NCBI RefSeq assembly: GCF_900091315.1 | Contig: NZ_FLSP01000057.1 | Location: 1 to 55,268, forward strand | DNA length: 55,268 bases | From: Streptomyces sp. DI166 | GTDB taxonomy: Bacteria; Actinomycetota; Actinomycetes; Streptomycetales; Streptomycetaceae | Direction of reading: 5' to 3' | Shown here: piece by piece, positions 1-8,434 of the stretch | Layout of the letters: each line of letters begins with the position of its first letter | Position numbering within the stretch: position 1 is the stretch's first letter | Notes under the pieces: generated by a model | Database searches by the model: none | Seen by the model: the letters and a program-made list of their open reading frames with translations, nothing else | What the model was told of the DNA's origin: nothing | Made by a program: the position numbers and the translations under genes

Positions 1-800
1 TGGGCAGCGCGGGGCGCCGGCGTGCCCGTGCCCGGTTCTGCCTCGCGCAGCACCTCCAGGTGGGCCTCGCGCACGGCGGGGCCGGGCTCCACGCCGAGTT
101 CCTCGACGAGCCGTCGGCGCAGGTCGCGGTGGACGGCGAGGGCCTCGGCGCGGCGGCCGTCGCGGTGCAGGGCGAGCATGAGCTGGCGGTGGTATGCCTC
201 GCGCAGCGGGTGTTCGGCGGCCAGCGCGGCCAGTTCGGGCAGCAGGGCGTCGAGGCGGCCGTCGGCGAGGGCCAGTTCGGCGTCGAAGCGCCACTCCAGC
301 AGGAGCAGGCGGGCCTCGGCGAGGCGCTGGGTGAGGGCGTAGCCGCCGAGTTCGGCGGGGACCCCGGCGAGCGGGTCGCCGCGCCACAGGGACAGGGCGG
401 CGGCGCACGCGCGCAGGGTGCCGCGCCAGTCGCGGCGGGCGTGGGCGGCGCGCGCGGCAGCGAGATGGGCGTCGAAGAGGTGGATGTCGAGTTCGCCGTC
501 CTCGACCCGGAGCCGGTAGCCCTGGGGCTCCGCCCGCAGCCGGGAGGGGTCGTCGAGGAGGCGGCGCAGCCGGGTGACGTGGTTGTGCAGGGAGGCGTGG
601 GCGGAGGCGGGCCGGGTGTCGCCCCACAGCGCCTCCTTGAGCGCGTCGACGGAGACGGTACGGCCCGCTTCGAGCAGGAGGGCGGTCAGCAGCAGCCGTG
701 CCTTGGGGCTGCCCACGGGACGGATCACGGGGCCGTCGCCGCCACGGTCGTACAGGACCGGCGGTCCCAGCAGCCCGAACCGCAGCTCGCACCGCTTCAC
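1..800 (-). CDS. BTAD/SARP-type transcriptional regulator, 3' end cut by window
   Basis: Translating the minus strand from GTG at 800 gives VKRCELRFGLLGPPVLYD, then an OmpR-like winged-helix DNA-binding region (KARLLLTALLLEAG, ALWGDTRPASA, HNHVTRLRRLLDD, GYRLRV) and a bacterial transcriptional activation domain (FDAHLAAARAAHARRD, LREAYHRQLMLALHRDGR, LGVEPGPAVREAH). This order is that of the AfsR/DnrI/RedD (SARP) family, which activates secondary-metabolism or stress genes. About 266 residues lie in the window and the C-terminus is missing, so it cannot be said whether NB-ARC or TPR domains follow. The GTG was chosen because a purine-rich GGAAGG lies just upstream and an earlier GTG in another frame stops at once. 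It lies downstream of a two-component pair on the same strand, 372 bases away. The family call is firm; its target is unknown. Confidence 0.8.
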   Translation of the reverse strand, partial: MKRCELRFGLLGPPVLYDRGGDGPVIRPVGSPKARLLLTALLLEAGRTVSVDALKEALWGDTRPASAHASLHNHVTRLRRLLDDPSRLRAEPQGYRLRVEDGELDIHLFDAHLAAARAAHARRDWRGTLRACAAALSLWRGDPLAGVPAELGGYALTQRLAEARLLLLEWRFDAELALADGRLDALLPELAALAAEHPLREAYHRQLMLALHRDGRRAEALAVHRDLRRRLVEELGVEPGPAVREAHLEVLREAEPGTGTPAPRAA

Positions 801-1172
801 GCCGCCACTGCCCTTCCGCGCCCGCCGCGCACCAGGGCCGTCGCTGGCGGAATACCGCCCGTCGACGGCCAGATTCCGCCATCACGTCCCGTCGGCCTGT
901 CCGCCGGGATCCGCTACTGTTCCGGCCGGACCGCCGCGGCGACTTCGCGTCAGCCGGTCGTGGCCGGCCCGGAAAACCGTTGGCCACATGTTAGCGATCC
1001 GTTGGTGCGGTCTGATGTGATCACTTCATCGGAGCCGGCCCGACGGTGCGCGCGTAAGACGCGTTGCTCGGGGGAGTGTTGCCGCCGTGCCGGGTCCGCG
1101 GACGCACACGGGTCCCGGTCGGCGGAGGTGAACGACCGGGGCCCGCGTCCACCTCTCTGCCCGTCCCCGCTG
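801..1172. other. Intergenic region upstream of the SARP-type gene
   Basis: This 372-base gap separates the end of the response regulator from the start of the SARP-type gene, both on the minus strand. I see no convincing gene in it. It is locally AT-richer around 985-1030 and holds the palindrome listed separately, so it probably carries the promoter of the SARP-type gene. Confidence 0.5.
1013..1028. promoter_or_regulatory. Palindromic operator candidate
   Basis: The sequence tgatgtgatcacttca has a perfect 8-bp core (gtgatcac) flanked by tga/tca arms, with only the positions between arm and core unmatched. It lies about 215 bases upstream of the SARP-type start in the AT-richer part of the gap. 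The half sites resemble TGTGA-N-TCACA sites of Crp-like or some GntR proteins. No cognate regulator can be assigned. Confidence 0.35.
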
Positions 1173-1832
1173 TCAGGGCTCGATCAGGCCGACACGGATG
1201 GCGTACCGGGTGAGTTCCAGCCGGTCCTTCAGACCGAGCTTCTGCAGCAGGTTGGCGCGGTGGCGCTCGACCGTCTTGACGCTGATGACGAGGATGTCGG
1301 CGATCTCCTGCGAGGTGTGCCCCTCGGCGACCAGCTTGAGGATCTCCTCCTCGCGGTCGGTGATGGCGCGCGCGGGCGGTGACTGGCCCTCGCGCAGCCG
1401 GTCGAGGTAGTTGCGGACCAGGGCGTTGACGGCGCCGGGGTAGAGGAACGGCTCGCCGCGCATGGTGGCCCGGCAGGCCTCGACGAGGTCCCGGTCGGCG
1501 ACCGACTTCAGGACGTATCCGGAGGCCCCCGCCGCGAGGGCCTCGAAGAAGTACTGCTCGTTGTCGTACATCGTCAGCATCAGGATCCGCAGGTCGGGCT
1601 GGCTGCGGGAGAGCTCGCGGGCGGCCTGGAGGCCGGTCAGGCGCGGCATCGCGATGTCGAGGATGGCGAGGTCGGGCCGGTGCCTGCGGGCCGCCTCGAT
1701 CGCCTCCGCACCGTCGCCCGCCTCGGCCACCACGGTCAGGTCCGGTTCGCTGTCGAGGATCAGGCGCACCCCGCGGCGCACCAGGTGATGATCGTCGGCC
1801 AGCAGGATGCGGGTGGGGGTCGCCTCGGTCAT
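1173..1832 (-). CDS. NarL/FixJ-type response regulator
   Basis: This is a 219-residue two-domain response regulator. The receiver domain has the acidic pair in LLADDHHLV, the phospho-acceptor Asp in LAILDIAMPR (about residue 59) and the conserved Lys in YVLKSVADRD. A C-terminal LuxR-type helix-turn-helix (TDREEEILKLVAEG, SQEIADILVISVKTVERHR) would bind DNA. It follows the sensor kinase directly and should be phosphorylated by it. I chose ATG at 1832 over GTG at 1838 because GGAG lies 9 bases before the ATG but only 3 before the GTG. The start region sits in a 29-bp tandem duplication that also holds the kinase stop codon. Regulon unknown. Confidence 0.92.
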   Translation of the reverse strand: MTEATPTRILLADDHHLVRRGVRLILDSEPDLTVVAEAGDGAEAIEAARRHRPDLAILDIAMPRLTGLQAARELSRSQPDLRILMLTMYDNEQYFFEALAAGASGYVLKSVADRDLVEACRATMRGEPFLYPGAVNALVRNYLDRLREGQSPPARAITDREEEILKLVAEGHTSQEIADILVISVKTVERHRANLLQKLGLKDRLELTRYAIRVGLIEP

Positions 1833-1882
1833 GGTCACTGACTCCGGTGGCGGTCGGTCATGGTCACTGACTCCGGTGGCGG
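1825..1882. repeat. 29-bp perfect tandem duplication at the kinase/regulator junction
   Basis: Bases 1825-1853 and 1854-1882 are identical (each starting tcggtcatggtcactgactc). One copy holds the start codon and ribosome binding site of the response regulator. The other holds the stop codon of the sensor kinase. The duplication therefore separates the two genes by one repeat unit and duplicates the translation-initiation signal. Confidence 0.95.
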
Positions 1883-2811
1883 ACGGGGACGGTCAGTCGG
1901 ACCTCGGTGCCGCCGCCGGGAGCGGGTCCGAGGCCGAGGTCGGCGCTGATGAGCAGGGCGCGTTCGCGCATGCCGCTGATCCCGGCGCCTTCGGGGGCGC
2001 CGCCGATGCCTTTGCCGTTGTCGCGCACCCGCAGTTCCACGGCGTCGGGTGTGCGTTTCAGCGTGAGGCCGACCCGGGTGGCCGCGGCGTGCCGGGCGGT
2101 GTTGGTCAGGCTCTCCTGGGCGACGCGGTAGAGGACGAGTTCGGCGTTCTCGCCCAGCGGCGGCAGGTCGGTGGCGATGTCGTGCCGTACGGACAGGGTG
2201 GGGCCGGTGAACTCGGTGGCCAGGGACTTCAGGGCGCTGGTCAGGCCCAGTTCCTCCAGGACTCCGGGGCGCAGCCTGCGGGCGATGCGGCGGATCTCGT
2301 CCAGGCTGGCGCGGGTGGTCTCCTGGACCTGGTGCAGCTGCTCACGGACGGGCTCCGGCGCCTGGTTGGCGACGCGTTTGAGATCGAGCAGGACGGCGGT
2401 GAGGGTCTGCCCGATCTCGTCGTGCAGCTCCTGGGCGATGCGGTGGCGTTCGGCCTCCTGGGCGGTCAGGGCGCGGGCGGCGCTGGTGGCGCGTTCGGCC
2501 TCCAGCCGGTCGAGCATGGTGTTGAACGTGGTGATCAGGTCGGCGACCTCGCCATGGCCGCCGACGGCGGGGCGGGCGCCGGGGCGCAGCAGGTCGGTGG
2601 TGGTCATGGCGCGGGCCAGGCGCTGGAGGGGGGCCAGGCCGATGCGCAGCAGCAGGGCGTTGGCGATCAGCATCGCGGCGAGGCCCACGGTGAGGATCGC
2701 GGCCTCGGTGAGCAGGACGGGTGTCGACACGGTGACCGGGCCCAGCAGCAGGGCGGTGGCGGTGACCAGCACAACCGCGTTGAGCAGGAAGATCCTCCAG
2801 AACAAGGGCAC
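1864..2811 (-). CDS. NarL-type sensor histidine kinase
   Basis: A 315-residue membrane histidine kinase. Two N-terminal transmembrane helices (about residues 6-27 and 33-56) lead into a HAMP-like linker (about 57-105). A HisKA_3 dimerisation domain follows, with the phospho-accepting His near residue 130 in AQELHDEIGQT, then an HATPase_c domain with VRDNGKGI and GISGMRERA. It lacks a large extracellular sensor domain, so the stimulus is probably sensed in or near the membrane. GTG at 2811 was preferred to GTG at 2844 because AGGAAGG lies about 10 bases upstream of it. The response regulator starts about 30 bases after its stop, so the two form an operon. Confidence 0.9.
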   Translation of the reverse strand: MPLFWRIFLLNAVVLVTATALLLGPVTVSTPVLLTEAAILTVGLAAMLIANALLLRIGLAPLQRLARAMTTTDLLRPGARPAVGGHGEVADLITTFNTMLDRLEAERATSAARALTAQEAERHRIAQELHDEIGQTLTAVLLDLKRVANQAPEPVREQLHQVQETTRASLDEIRRIARRLRPGVLEELGLTSALKSLATEFTGPTLSVRHDIATDLPPLGENAELVLYRVAQESLTNTARHAAATRVGLTLKRTPDAVELRVRDNGKGIGGAPEGAGISGMRERALLISADLGLGPAPGGGTEVRLTVPVRHRSQ

Positions 2812-3123
2812 CCACGTACCGCCTTCCTGAGATGGTCCTCGCACCCACCTACAAGCCTGGGCGCCGGGTGGGGCGGGCGTCCATCGGGTCTGGCACCCAT
2901 TCCCCTTTCCCGCGTCTACAGGTCCGACCCACCCCTATTTGGGTGGCGGACCCGATAGTGCGCCCCCTGGTGCGCGAGTGAGGGTGGAGACAGTCCACCG
3001 TCCCCCGGCCCGACGGCCACGGCCGCACCGCCATGCCCGCCGGGTGTGTGCGGGGGCGCCGCCCCCTGCGAGGGGCGTACGGGGTGGCGGCTCTGTCGCA
3101 TCACGAGAGGGGAGCTCGCACCG
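2812..3123. promoter_or_regulatory. Divergent promoter region between the sensor kinase and the ion-permease operon
   Basis: About 310 bases separate the minus-strand kinase from the plus-strand small ORF and permease. No convincing gene is present. It contains the inverted repeat listed at 2921-2952, placed where it could control either direction. Confidence 0.55.
2921..2952. promoter_or_regulatory. Inverted repeat, operator candidate
   Basis: ggtccg and ccaccc on the left match gggtgg and cggacc on the right around a ctattt spacer. The inner arms are 6/6 with a 6-base spacer and the outer arms are 6/6, with two extra bases on the left side only. It is about 110 bases upstream of the kinase start and 170 upstream of the small ORF. 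The two-component pair could autoregulate through it, but that is inference. Confidence 0.4.
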
Positions 3124-3285
3124 ATGTACGCACTGCCGGAGCGGTCCGACCACACGAAAGCCCTGTACGGCCCGGTGTCATGGGCGCCCCGGTCGCGCCG
3201 CGAGGCAGCCGCGCGGGTGCGCCGGTGCGCGGGCGCCGACACGGCCGGGCAGGGTCCGAACGGCGTGCAGGAGGGCCCGCGGTGA
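3124..3285 (+). CDS. Small ORF translationally coupled to the downstream permease
   Basis: A 53-residue ORF starts at ATG 3124, with AGGGGAG about 8 bases upstream. It ends in a TGA that overlaps the GTG start of the permease (GTGA). The product (starting MYALPERSDHTKALYGP) is rich in Arg and Ala, has no membrane segment and matches no family I know. Good ribosome binding site and perfect coupling argue that it is translated. It may be a real small protein or a leader whose translation opens the permease start. Codon choice is less biased than in neighbouring genes, so a leader role is at least as likely as a folded product. Confidence 0.45.
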   Translation: MYALPERSDHTKALYGPVSWAPRSRREAAARVRRCAGADTAGQGPNGVQEGPR

Positions 3286-4580
3286 GCCTGACGGCATGGC
3301 TGGCGGTGGCGGTGTTCGCCGCCGTCTACGTGCTGATCGCCACGGAGTGGGTGCACCGGGTCGCCGCCGCGCTGGGCGGAGCGGTGGTGATGCTGCTGAT
3401 CGGGGCGACCGACCCCGAGCACGCCTTCTTCTCCGAGGACGCGGGCATCGACTGGAACGTCATCTTCCTGCTGCTCGGGATGATGCTGATCGTCGCGGTG
3501 CTGAAACGTACCGGCGTCTTCGAGTTCATCGCCATCTGGGCGGCGCGCAAGGCGCGCGGCAGACCGTACCGGCTGATGGTGCTGCTGACGGTCGCGACCG
3601 GCTTCCTGTCCGCCTGGCTGGACAACGTCACCACCGTGCTGCTGATCGCCCCGGTGACGATCCTGGTCTGCCGGCGGCTCGCGCTGCCGGTGATCCCGTA
3701 TCTGATCGCCGAGGTGATGGCCTGCAACATCGGCGGCGCGGCGACCCTCATCGGGGACCCGCCGAACATCATGATCGGTTCTCGTGCGGACCTGTCCTTC
3801 AACGACTTCCTCATCCACATGACGCCCGTCGTCGTCCTGCTGATGATCGTGTTCGTCCTGATGTGCCGGGTGATGTTCCGCGACGCGTTCCACTACGACC
3901 CCGAGCGCGCCAAGTCCGTCATGGAACTGAACCCCAAGGACGAGATCAAGGACGCCCGGCTGCTGGCCGTGTCCGGCGTGGTGATCACGGTGGTGATGGC
4001 CTGCTTCGTGCTGCACACCGTGCTGCATCTGGAGCCCTCGGTGGTGGCCATCAGCGGCGGACTGCTGCTGCTCGCGGTCTCCAGGCTGAACTCCGGTTCC
4101 GTGGTCAAGGACGTGGAGTGGGAGACCCTCGCCTTCTTCGCGGGGCTGTTCGTCATGGTCGGCGCGATGGTGCAGACCGGCGTGATCGGCGACCTGGGTC
4201 GTGCGGCGGCCGACGCGACCGGCGGCAATCTGGAGGCCACGGCGATGACCCTGGTCTTCGGCTCGGTCGTACCGTCCGCGGTCATCGACAACATCCCCTT
4301 CGTCGCCTCCGTCAGCCCGATCGTCTCCGAGATCGTCACCGCCGCGGGCGGACCCGACGAGGCGGGGATGCTCTGGTGGGCCTTCGCCCTCGGCGCGGAC
4401 CTCGCGGGCAACGCCACGATCATCGCGTCCTCGGCCAACGTCGTCGTCATCGGCATCGCCCAGCGCGAGGGCTACCACATCTCGTTCTGGCAGTTCAGCC
4501 GGTACGGGCTGGTGGTCACCGCGGTCACTGTCAGCATCGCGGCCGCGTATGTCTGGCTGCGCTATTTCGTCCTGGTGTGA
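3282..4580 (+). CDS. ArsB/NhaD-type (ion transporter superfamily) permease
   Basis: A 432-residue integral membrane protein with about eleven hydrophobic segments. Motifs include WNVIFLLLGMMLIVAVLKRTG, TGFLSAWLDNVTTVLL and NIGGAATLIGDPPNIMIGS in the first half, and VPSAVIDNIPFVASVSPI with LAGNATIIASSANV in the second. The paired D-N-T/D-N-I and G-D-P-P-N elements are those of the ArsB/NhaD/SLC13 superfamily. Members expel arsenite, or exchange Na+ for H+, or take up anions. Substrate cannot be fixed here, but the antiporter-rich neighbourhood favours cation/proton exchange. Start GTG 3282 has AGGAGGG 7 bases upstream and overlaps the previous small ORF. Confidence 0.85.
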   Translation: MSLTAWLAVAVFAAVYVLIATEWVHRVAAALGGAVVMLLIGATDPEHAFFSEDAGIDWNVIFLLLGMMLIVAVLKRTGVFEFIAIWAARKARGRPYRLMVLLTVATGFLSAWLDNVTTVLLIAPVTILVCRRLALPVIPYLIAEVMACNIGGAATLIGDPPNIMIGSRADLSFNDFLIHMTPVVVLLMIVFVLMCRVMFRDAFHYDPERAKSVMELNPKDEIKDARLLAVSGVVITVVMACFVLHTVLHLEPSVVAISGGLLLLAVSRLNSGSVVKDVEWETLAFFAGLFVMVGAMVQTGVIGDLGRAAADATGGNLEATAMTLVFGSVVPSAVIDNIPFVASVSPIVSEIVTAAGGPDEAGMLWWAFALGADLAGNATIIASSANVVVIGIAQREGYHISFWQFSRYGLVVTAVTVSIAAAYVWLRYFVLV

Positions 4581-4748
4581 TCACTATGGATGCATTTGTC
4601 ACTGTCGGGGTCGAAGGACGGAGGGTCGCCGCGTCCGCGCGGCCCGCGTCCCTCGCGCCCACGACCACCCCACCCGGAAAGGAGCCCGCATGGACCACGC
4701 CCCTGATTCCCCCGCCTGGCCACCACCCCGCACTGGGAGGAGGAGGAC

Positions 4749-5060
4749 GTGGACCGCTCCCATGAGAGACAGCTCGTCGAGATCGAGTCCCGCCTGTACC
4801 GCGAGGACCCCCGGTTCGCCGAGGGGCTCGGCAACGGGCAGCCCTGCCGGCCGCGCGAGTACCGGCACACCCGGGCCTGGCTGCTGCTCGGCGCCGCCCT
4901 CGCCGTACTGGCCGCCGGCATCGCGCTGGCGCACGGGCTGCTCATCGCCACCGGGCTGGTCCTCGCCGGGATGGCCGGGGAGATGTTCGACCCCCAGCGC
5001 CCCGCCCGCAGACACCGCAACTTTCCGCCCCGGCCCCGGCCCCGGCGGCCCTCGGACTGA
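4749..5060 (+). CDS. DUF3040 membrane protein, probably frameshifted at its N-terminus
   Basis: From GTG 4749 a 103-residue product begins VDRSHERQLVEIESRL and continues with EDPRFAEGLG, then two close hydrophobic helices (LLLGAALAVLAAGIALA, LLIATGLVLAGMAG) and a Pro/Arg-rich tail. This is the DUF3040 pattern of actinobacterial membrane proteins of unknown function. The likely true start is ATG 4690, preceded by AAAGGAG. Its frame (MDHAPDSPAWPPP) would run straight into HWEEEDVDRSHERQ if one C were added to the C4 run at 4726-4729. The GGAGGAGG before GTG 4749 is then simply the Glu-rich codons, though it could rescue translation. Confidence 0.7.
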   Translation: MDRSHERQLVEIESRLYREDPRFAEGLGNGQPCRPREYRHTRAWLLLGAALAVLAAGIALAHGLLIATGLVLAGMAGEMFDPQRPARRHRNFPPRPRPRRPSD

Positions 5061-5085
5061 TGCCTGACCACAAAAGGACAGCCCG

Positions 5086-6618
5086 ATGACCCTGCCCGAG
5101 CTGTATCTGGCCCTGCTGATCGGCGGCACCGTACTGCTGGCCAGCATCGCCGCCGCGCGTACCGCGCACCGCGTCGGCCTGCCCAGTCTGTTGCTGTTCC
5201 TGGCGGTCGGCGTCGTCGCGGGCGAGGACGGGCTCGGACTGAAGTTCGACGACGCCCAGCTCGCCCAGGCCCTGGGCACCGCCGCGCTCGGCGTCATCCT
5301 GGTCGAGGGCGGACTGACCACCCAGTGGAGCAACGTACGCCGCGTGCTGGCCCCCTCCGCCGTGCTCGCCACCGCGGGGGTGGCGATCTCGGTCGTGGTG
5401 ACCGCCACCGGCGCACACTACCTGCTGGGCATGGACTGGCAGCTCGCCCTGCTGGTCGCCGCGATCGTCTCCTCCACCGACGCCGCCGCCGTCTTCGCCG
5501 TCCTGCGCGCCCTGCCGCTGCCGCACAAAGTCACCGCGCTGGTGGAGGCCGAGTCCGGCTTCAACGACGCACCGACGATCATCCTGGTGCTGGTCTTCTC
5601 CACCGCCTCGGCCGACCCGCCCGGCCCGCTCCCCCTGGTCGGCAACCTGATCTACCAGCTCGCCGTCGGCGGCACCCTGGGCGTGCTGATCGGCCGGCTC
5701 GGCGCGCTCGCCCTGCGCCGTATCGCGCTGCCCGCCACCGGCCTGTACCCGCTGGCCACGGTCGGCTTCGGCATCATCGCCTTCGCCGCCGCGGGCGCGG
5801 TGAACGCCAGCGGGATCATCGCCGCCTACCTCTCCGGCGTCGTCCTCGGCAACTCCAAGCTCCCCCACCGCGCCGCCACCCGGTCCTTCGCCGAGGGCGC
5901 GGCCTGGCTCGCCCAGATCGGCCTGTTCGTCATGCTCGGTCTGCTGGTCGACCCCAGTGAGCTGCCGTCCGCGATCATCCCCGCCCTGGTGGTCGGCCTG
6001 GTCCTGCTGCTGGTGGCGCGCCCGGTCTCGGTCCTGCTCTGTCTGCTGCCCTTCCGCGTCCCCTGGCGCGAGCAGACGTTCATCTCCTGGGCCGGGCTGC
6101 GCGGCGCGGTGCCCATCGTGCTGACCACGTTCCCCATCGTCGAAGGGATCACCGGCGCCCGCGACGCGCTGAACATCGTGTTCGTGCTGGTGGTCCTGTT
6201 CACCCTGGTCCAGGGCCCCACCCTGCCCGCCGTCGCCAAGCGCCTGGGCCTGACCCGCGCCGACGCCCTGCGCGACGTGCAGGTGGAGAGCGCCCCCCTC
6301 GACGTCCTGGACGCCGACCTGCTCACGGTCGCCATTCCGAAAGGCTCCCGGCTGCACGGCGTCGCCGTCTTCGAACTGCGGCTGCCGCCCCCGACGGTCG
6401 TCACCCTGATCGTCCGCGACGGCACGACCCTCGTCCCCGACCGGGACACGATGCTGCGGGCCGGCGACGAGTTGCTCCTCATCACGACCCCGGACACCCA
6501 CGAGGCGGCGGAACGCCGACTGCGCGCCGTCGGCAGAGGGGGCAAACTCGCCCGCTGGCTCGGCGAGACGGGAGCACCCGAACCGGAGCATCCCATGACG
6601 CCGGCGCGGAACGAATAA
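5086..6618 (+). CDS. CPA1-family potassium/sodium-proton antiporter with TrkA-C domain
   Basis: A 510-residue protein. Twelve or so transmembrane helices carry CPA1 signatures: AARTAHRVGLPSLLLFLAVG, LILVEGG-like GVILVEGGLTT, IVSSTDAAAVFAVLR, EAESGFNDAPTII (the conserved ND pair of electroneutral antiporters) and WAGLRGAVPIVL. From about residue 410 a soluble TrkA-C (RCK_C) domain follows (AIPKGSRLHGVAVFELRLPP, RAGDELLLITTPD). This layout matches NhaP2/CvrA-type K+ or Na+/H+ antiporters, where the C-terminal domain gates transport in response to a ligand. Start ATG 5086 lies 25 bases after the DUF3040 gene, with AAAGGAC before it, suggesting one transcript. Confidence 0.9.
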   Translation: MTLPELYLALLIGGTVLLASIAAARTAHRVGLPSLLLFLAVGVVAGEDGLGLKFDDAQLAQALGTAALGVILVEGGLTTQWSNVRRVLAPSAVLATAGVAISVVVTATGAHYLLGMDWQLALLVAAIVSSTDAAAVFAVLRALPLPHKVTALVEAESGFNDAPTIILVLVFSTASADPPGPLPLVGNLIYQLAVGGTLGVLIGRLGALALRRIALPATGLYPLATVGFGIIAFAAAGAVNASGIIAAYLSGVVLGNSKLPHRAATRSFAEGAAWLAQIGLFVMLGLLVDPSELPSAIIPALVVGLVLLLVARPVSVLLCLLPFRVPWREQTFISWAGLRGAVPIVLTTFPIVEGITGARDALNIVFVLVVLFTLVQGPTLPAVAKRLGLTRADALRDVQVESAPLDVLDADLLTVAIPKGSRLHGVAVFELRLPPPTVVTLIVRDGTTLVPDRDTMLRAGDELLLITTPDTHEAAERRLRAVGRGGKLARWLGETGAPEPEHPMTPARNE

Positions 6619-7157
6619 CGCATTGCGGACATATCACTTAGTAAATCGCCGCGTTTGCCAATCCTTTCCTACGGCTATACGAGGGAATGCCCCGCTATGC
6701 GCAAATAGTCGTACGGTATGCTTCTTTACCGAGCCTTGACGCTCCATTGAGCGGGTGATCGCTCAATCTGTGAGGTTGGTCTTTCCGGAGTTCTCCGGAT
6801 CTCGGTGCGAGGGGGGCATGACGTGGATCGAGTAGTCCGGGCCGTTGATGTGCCCGCAACCGCTCGCGACAGCGTGCCTGAACCTGGCCGCGCCGTTCTC
6901 GGCGCCTGAGTCCCAGGTCCGACACACGCACCCGGGGTCACCCAACCGACCGCGCACCGCCGCGCGACCGGGCACCGACCCGACCGCTCTCCCGTGAACC
7001 CGAGTGCGCCGAAGCCGAACCCACCCGGTCACGCCCACCCGGCTGACCGTCCCCGCCCACCCGGGCGCACCGCCGACCTCACCGGCGGCGCCCGCGCGCC
7101 GCCCGTAGCCACCCAAGGCACTGACGCCGTCGCCGAACTGAACCGGAGGAGACGCCC
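6619..7157. other. Intergenic region upstream of the first CPA2 antiporter
   Basis: This 539-base gap starts with a markedly AT-richer stretch (about 6620-6780), then becomes C-rich with weak tandem CCGACC/CACCCGG-type runs. No convincing gene is seen. It contains a hairpin at 6746-6767 and a 16-base palindrome at 6784-6799 (tccggagttctccgga). Either could terminate the upstream operon or bind a regulator of the antiporter. Confidence 0.5.
6746..6767. promoter_or_regulatory. 8-bp perfect stem with 6-base loop; terminator or operator
   Basis: attgagcg (6746-6753) pairs perfectly with cgctcaat (6760-6767). No T-run follows. It lies about 130 bases after the CPA1 antiporter stop, in the AT-richer part of the gap, and is followed 16 bases later by a second palindrome. 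A terminator of the preceding operon or an operator are both possible. Confidence 0.35.
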
Positions 7158-8379
7158 GTGCACAACACGACCGCCATGCTCATCGAGCTGGGGGCCATCA
7201 TTCTCGCCCTGGGCCTGCTGGGCCGCCTCGCCGGCCGCATGGGCTTCTCCCCCCATCCCCCTCTACCTGCTCGCCGGGCTCGCCTTCGGCCACGGCGGCA
7301 TCCTGCCGCTCCAGGCCAGCGAGGAGTTCACCGCGACCGGCGCCGAGATCGGCGTCATCCTGCTGCTCCTGCTGCTCGGCCTGGAGTACAGCGCCAGCGA
7401 ACTGGTCACCAACCTCAAGACCCAGTACCCCTCCGGCGCCGTCGACTTCGTCCTCAACGCCGTCCCCGGCGCCGTCGCCGCGCTCGTCCTGGGCTGGGGC
7501 CCGGTCGCCGCCGTCGCCCTGGCGGGCGTCACCTGGATCTCCTCCTCGGGTGTGATCGCCAAGGTCCTCGGCGACCTGCGGCGGCTCGGCAACCGCGAGA
7601 CCCCGGTCATCCTCGGCGTCCTCGTCATTGAGGACCTCGCCATGGCGGTCTACCTGCCGATCCTCACCGCCCTGCTGGCCGGCGTCAGCCTCGCCGGCGG
7701 CACCGTCACCCTGCTGATCTCTCTCGGCACCGTCGGCGGCGTCCTCTACGTCGCCCTGCGCCACGGCCGCCTGATCAGCCGCGCGGTCTCCTCGGACAAC
7801 GCCGAGATGCTGCTCCTGGTGGTCCTCGGCCTGACCCTCCTGGTCGCGGGCATCGCGCAGCAGCTCCAGGTCTCCGCGGCCGTCGGCGCCTTCCTGGTCG
7901 GCATCGCCCTGTCCGGCGAGGTCGCGGAGGGCGCGAGCAACCTGCTCACCCCCCTGCGGGACCTGTTCGCCGCCGTCTTCTTCGTCTTCTTCGGCCTGTC
8001 CACGAACCCCGCCGACATCCCGCCGGTCCTGATCCCCGCGCTGATCCTGGCCGTGGTCACCGCCCTCACCAAGGTCGCCACCGGCTGGTACGCGGCACGC
8101 CGGGCCGGAATCCAGGGCGGGGGCCGCTGGCGGGCGGGCGGCACGCTGGTCGCGCGCGGCGAGTTCTCCATCGTCATCGCCGGTCTGGCGGTCGGCGTGG
8201 AGCCGCGGATCGGCCCGCTGGCCACGGCATACGTCCTGATCCTGGTCATCGTCGGCCCGCTGACCGCCCGTTGGACCGAGCCCCTGGCCCGCCGCATCAC
8301 GGGCCGCCCCGCGGCGACGGCGCCCGCAGAGGAGATTGCCGACGAGGAGTCGGCCGAGTCCGCCCCTGCCCGCGTCTGA
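7158..8379 (+). pseudogene. KefB-like CPA2 cation:proton antiporter, frameshifted near the N-terminus
   Basis: GTG 7158 (AGGAG just upstream) begins VHNTTAMLIELGAIILALGL and reads to about GRMGFSP. The reading frame then has to shift to continue as IPLYLLAGLAFGHGGILPL through to 8379. The homologous antiporter at 9631-10872 reads FSPIPLYLLAGLAFG without interruption, so the C6 run at 7249-7254 holds one C too many. Apart from this the gene is intact: about 406 residues, twelve or so helices, GLEYSASEL, GVTWISSSGVIAKVL and the VEDLAM-like VIEDLAMAVYLP of the family. Either it is a true early frameshift, giving a truncated 50-residue-scale product, or a base-calling error. A TrkA-C partner is absent here, unlike its paralogue. 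Confidence 0.85.
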
Positions 8380-8434
8380 GCCCGCAGGAGGCAGAATCGA
8401 CCTCCGACACTGGCAGGTGGGGCAGGAGGCGTAT

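Noticed and set aside
60..1382. 440-residue plus-strand open frame
   Set aside because: It is low-complexity Gly/Ala/Gln-rich sequence lying opposite the SARP-type gene and the response regulator, and has no domain pattern.
3012..3123. Riboswitch upstream of the permease small ORF
   Set aside because: Hairpins are possible, but no known riboswitch consensus (for example ydaO-type) could be recognised.
6763..7116. Minus-strand ORF ending NGPDYSIHVMPPSHRDPENS
   Set aside because: The tail looks protein-like but matches no family I know. No ribosome site or coding bias over the full length, so I left it as intergenic.
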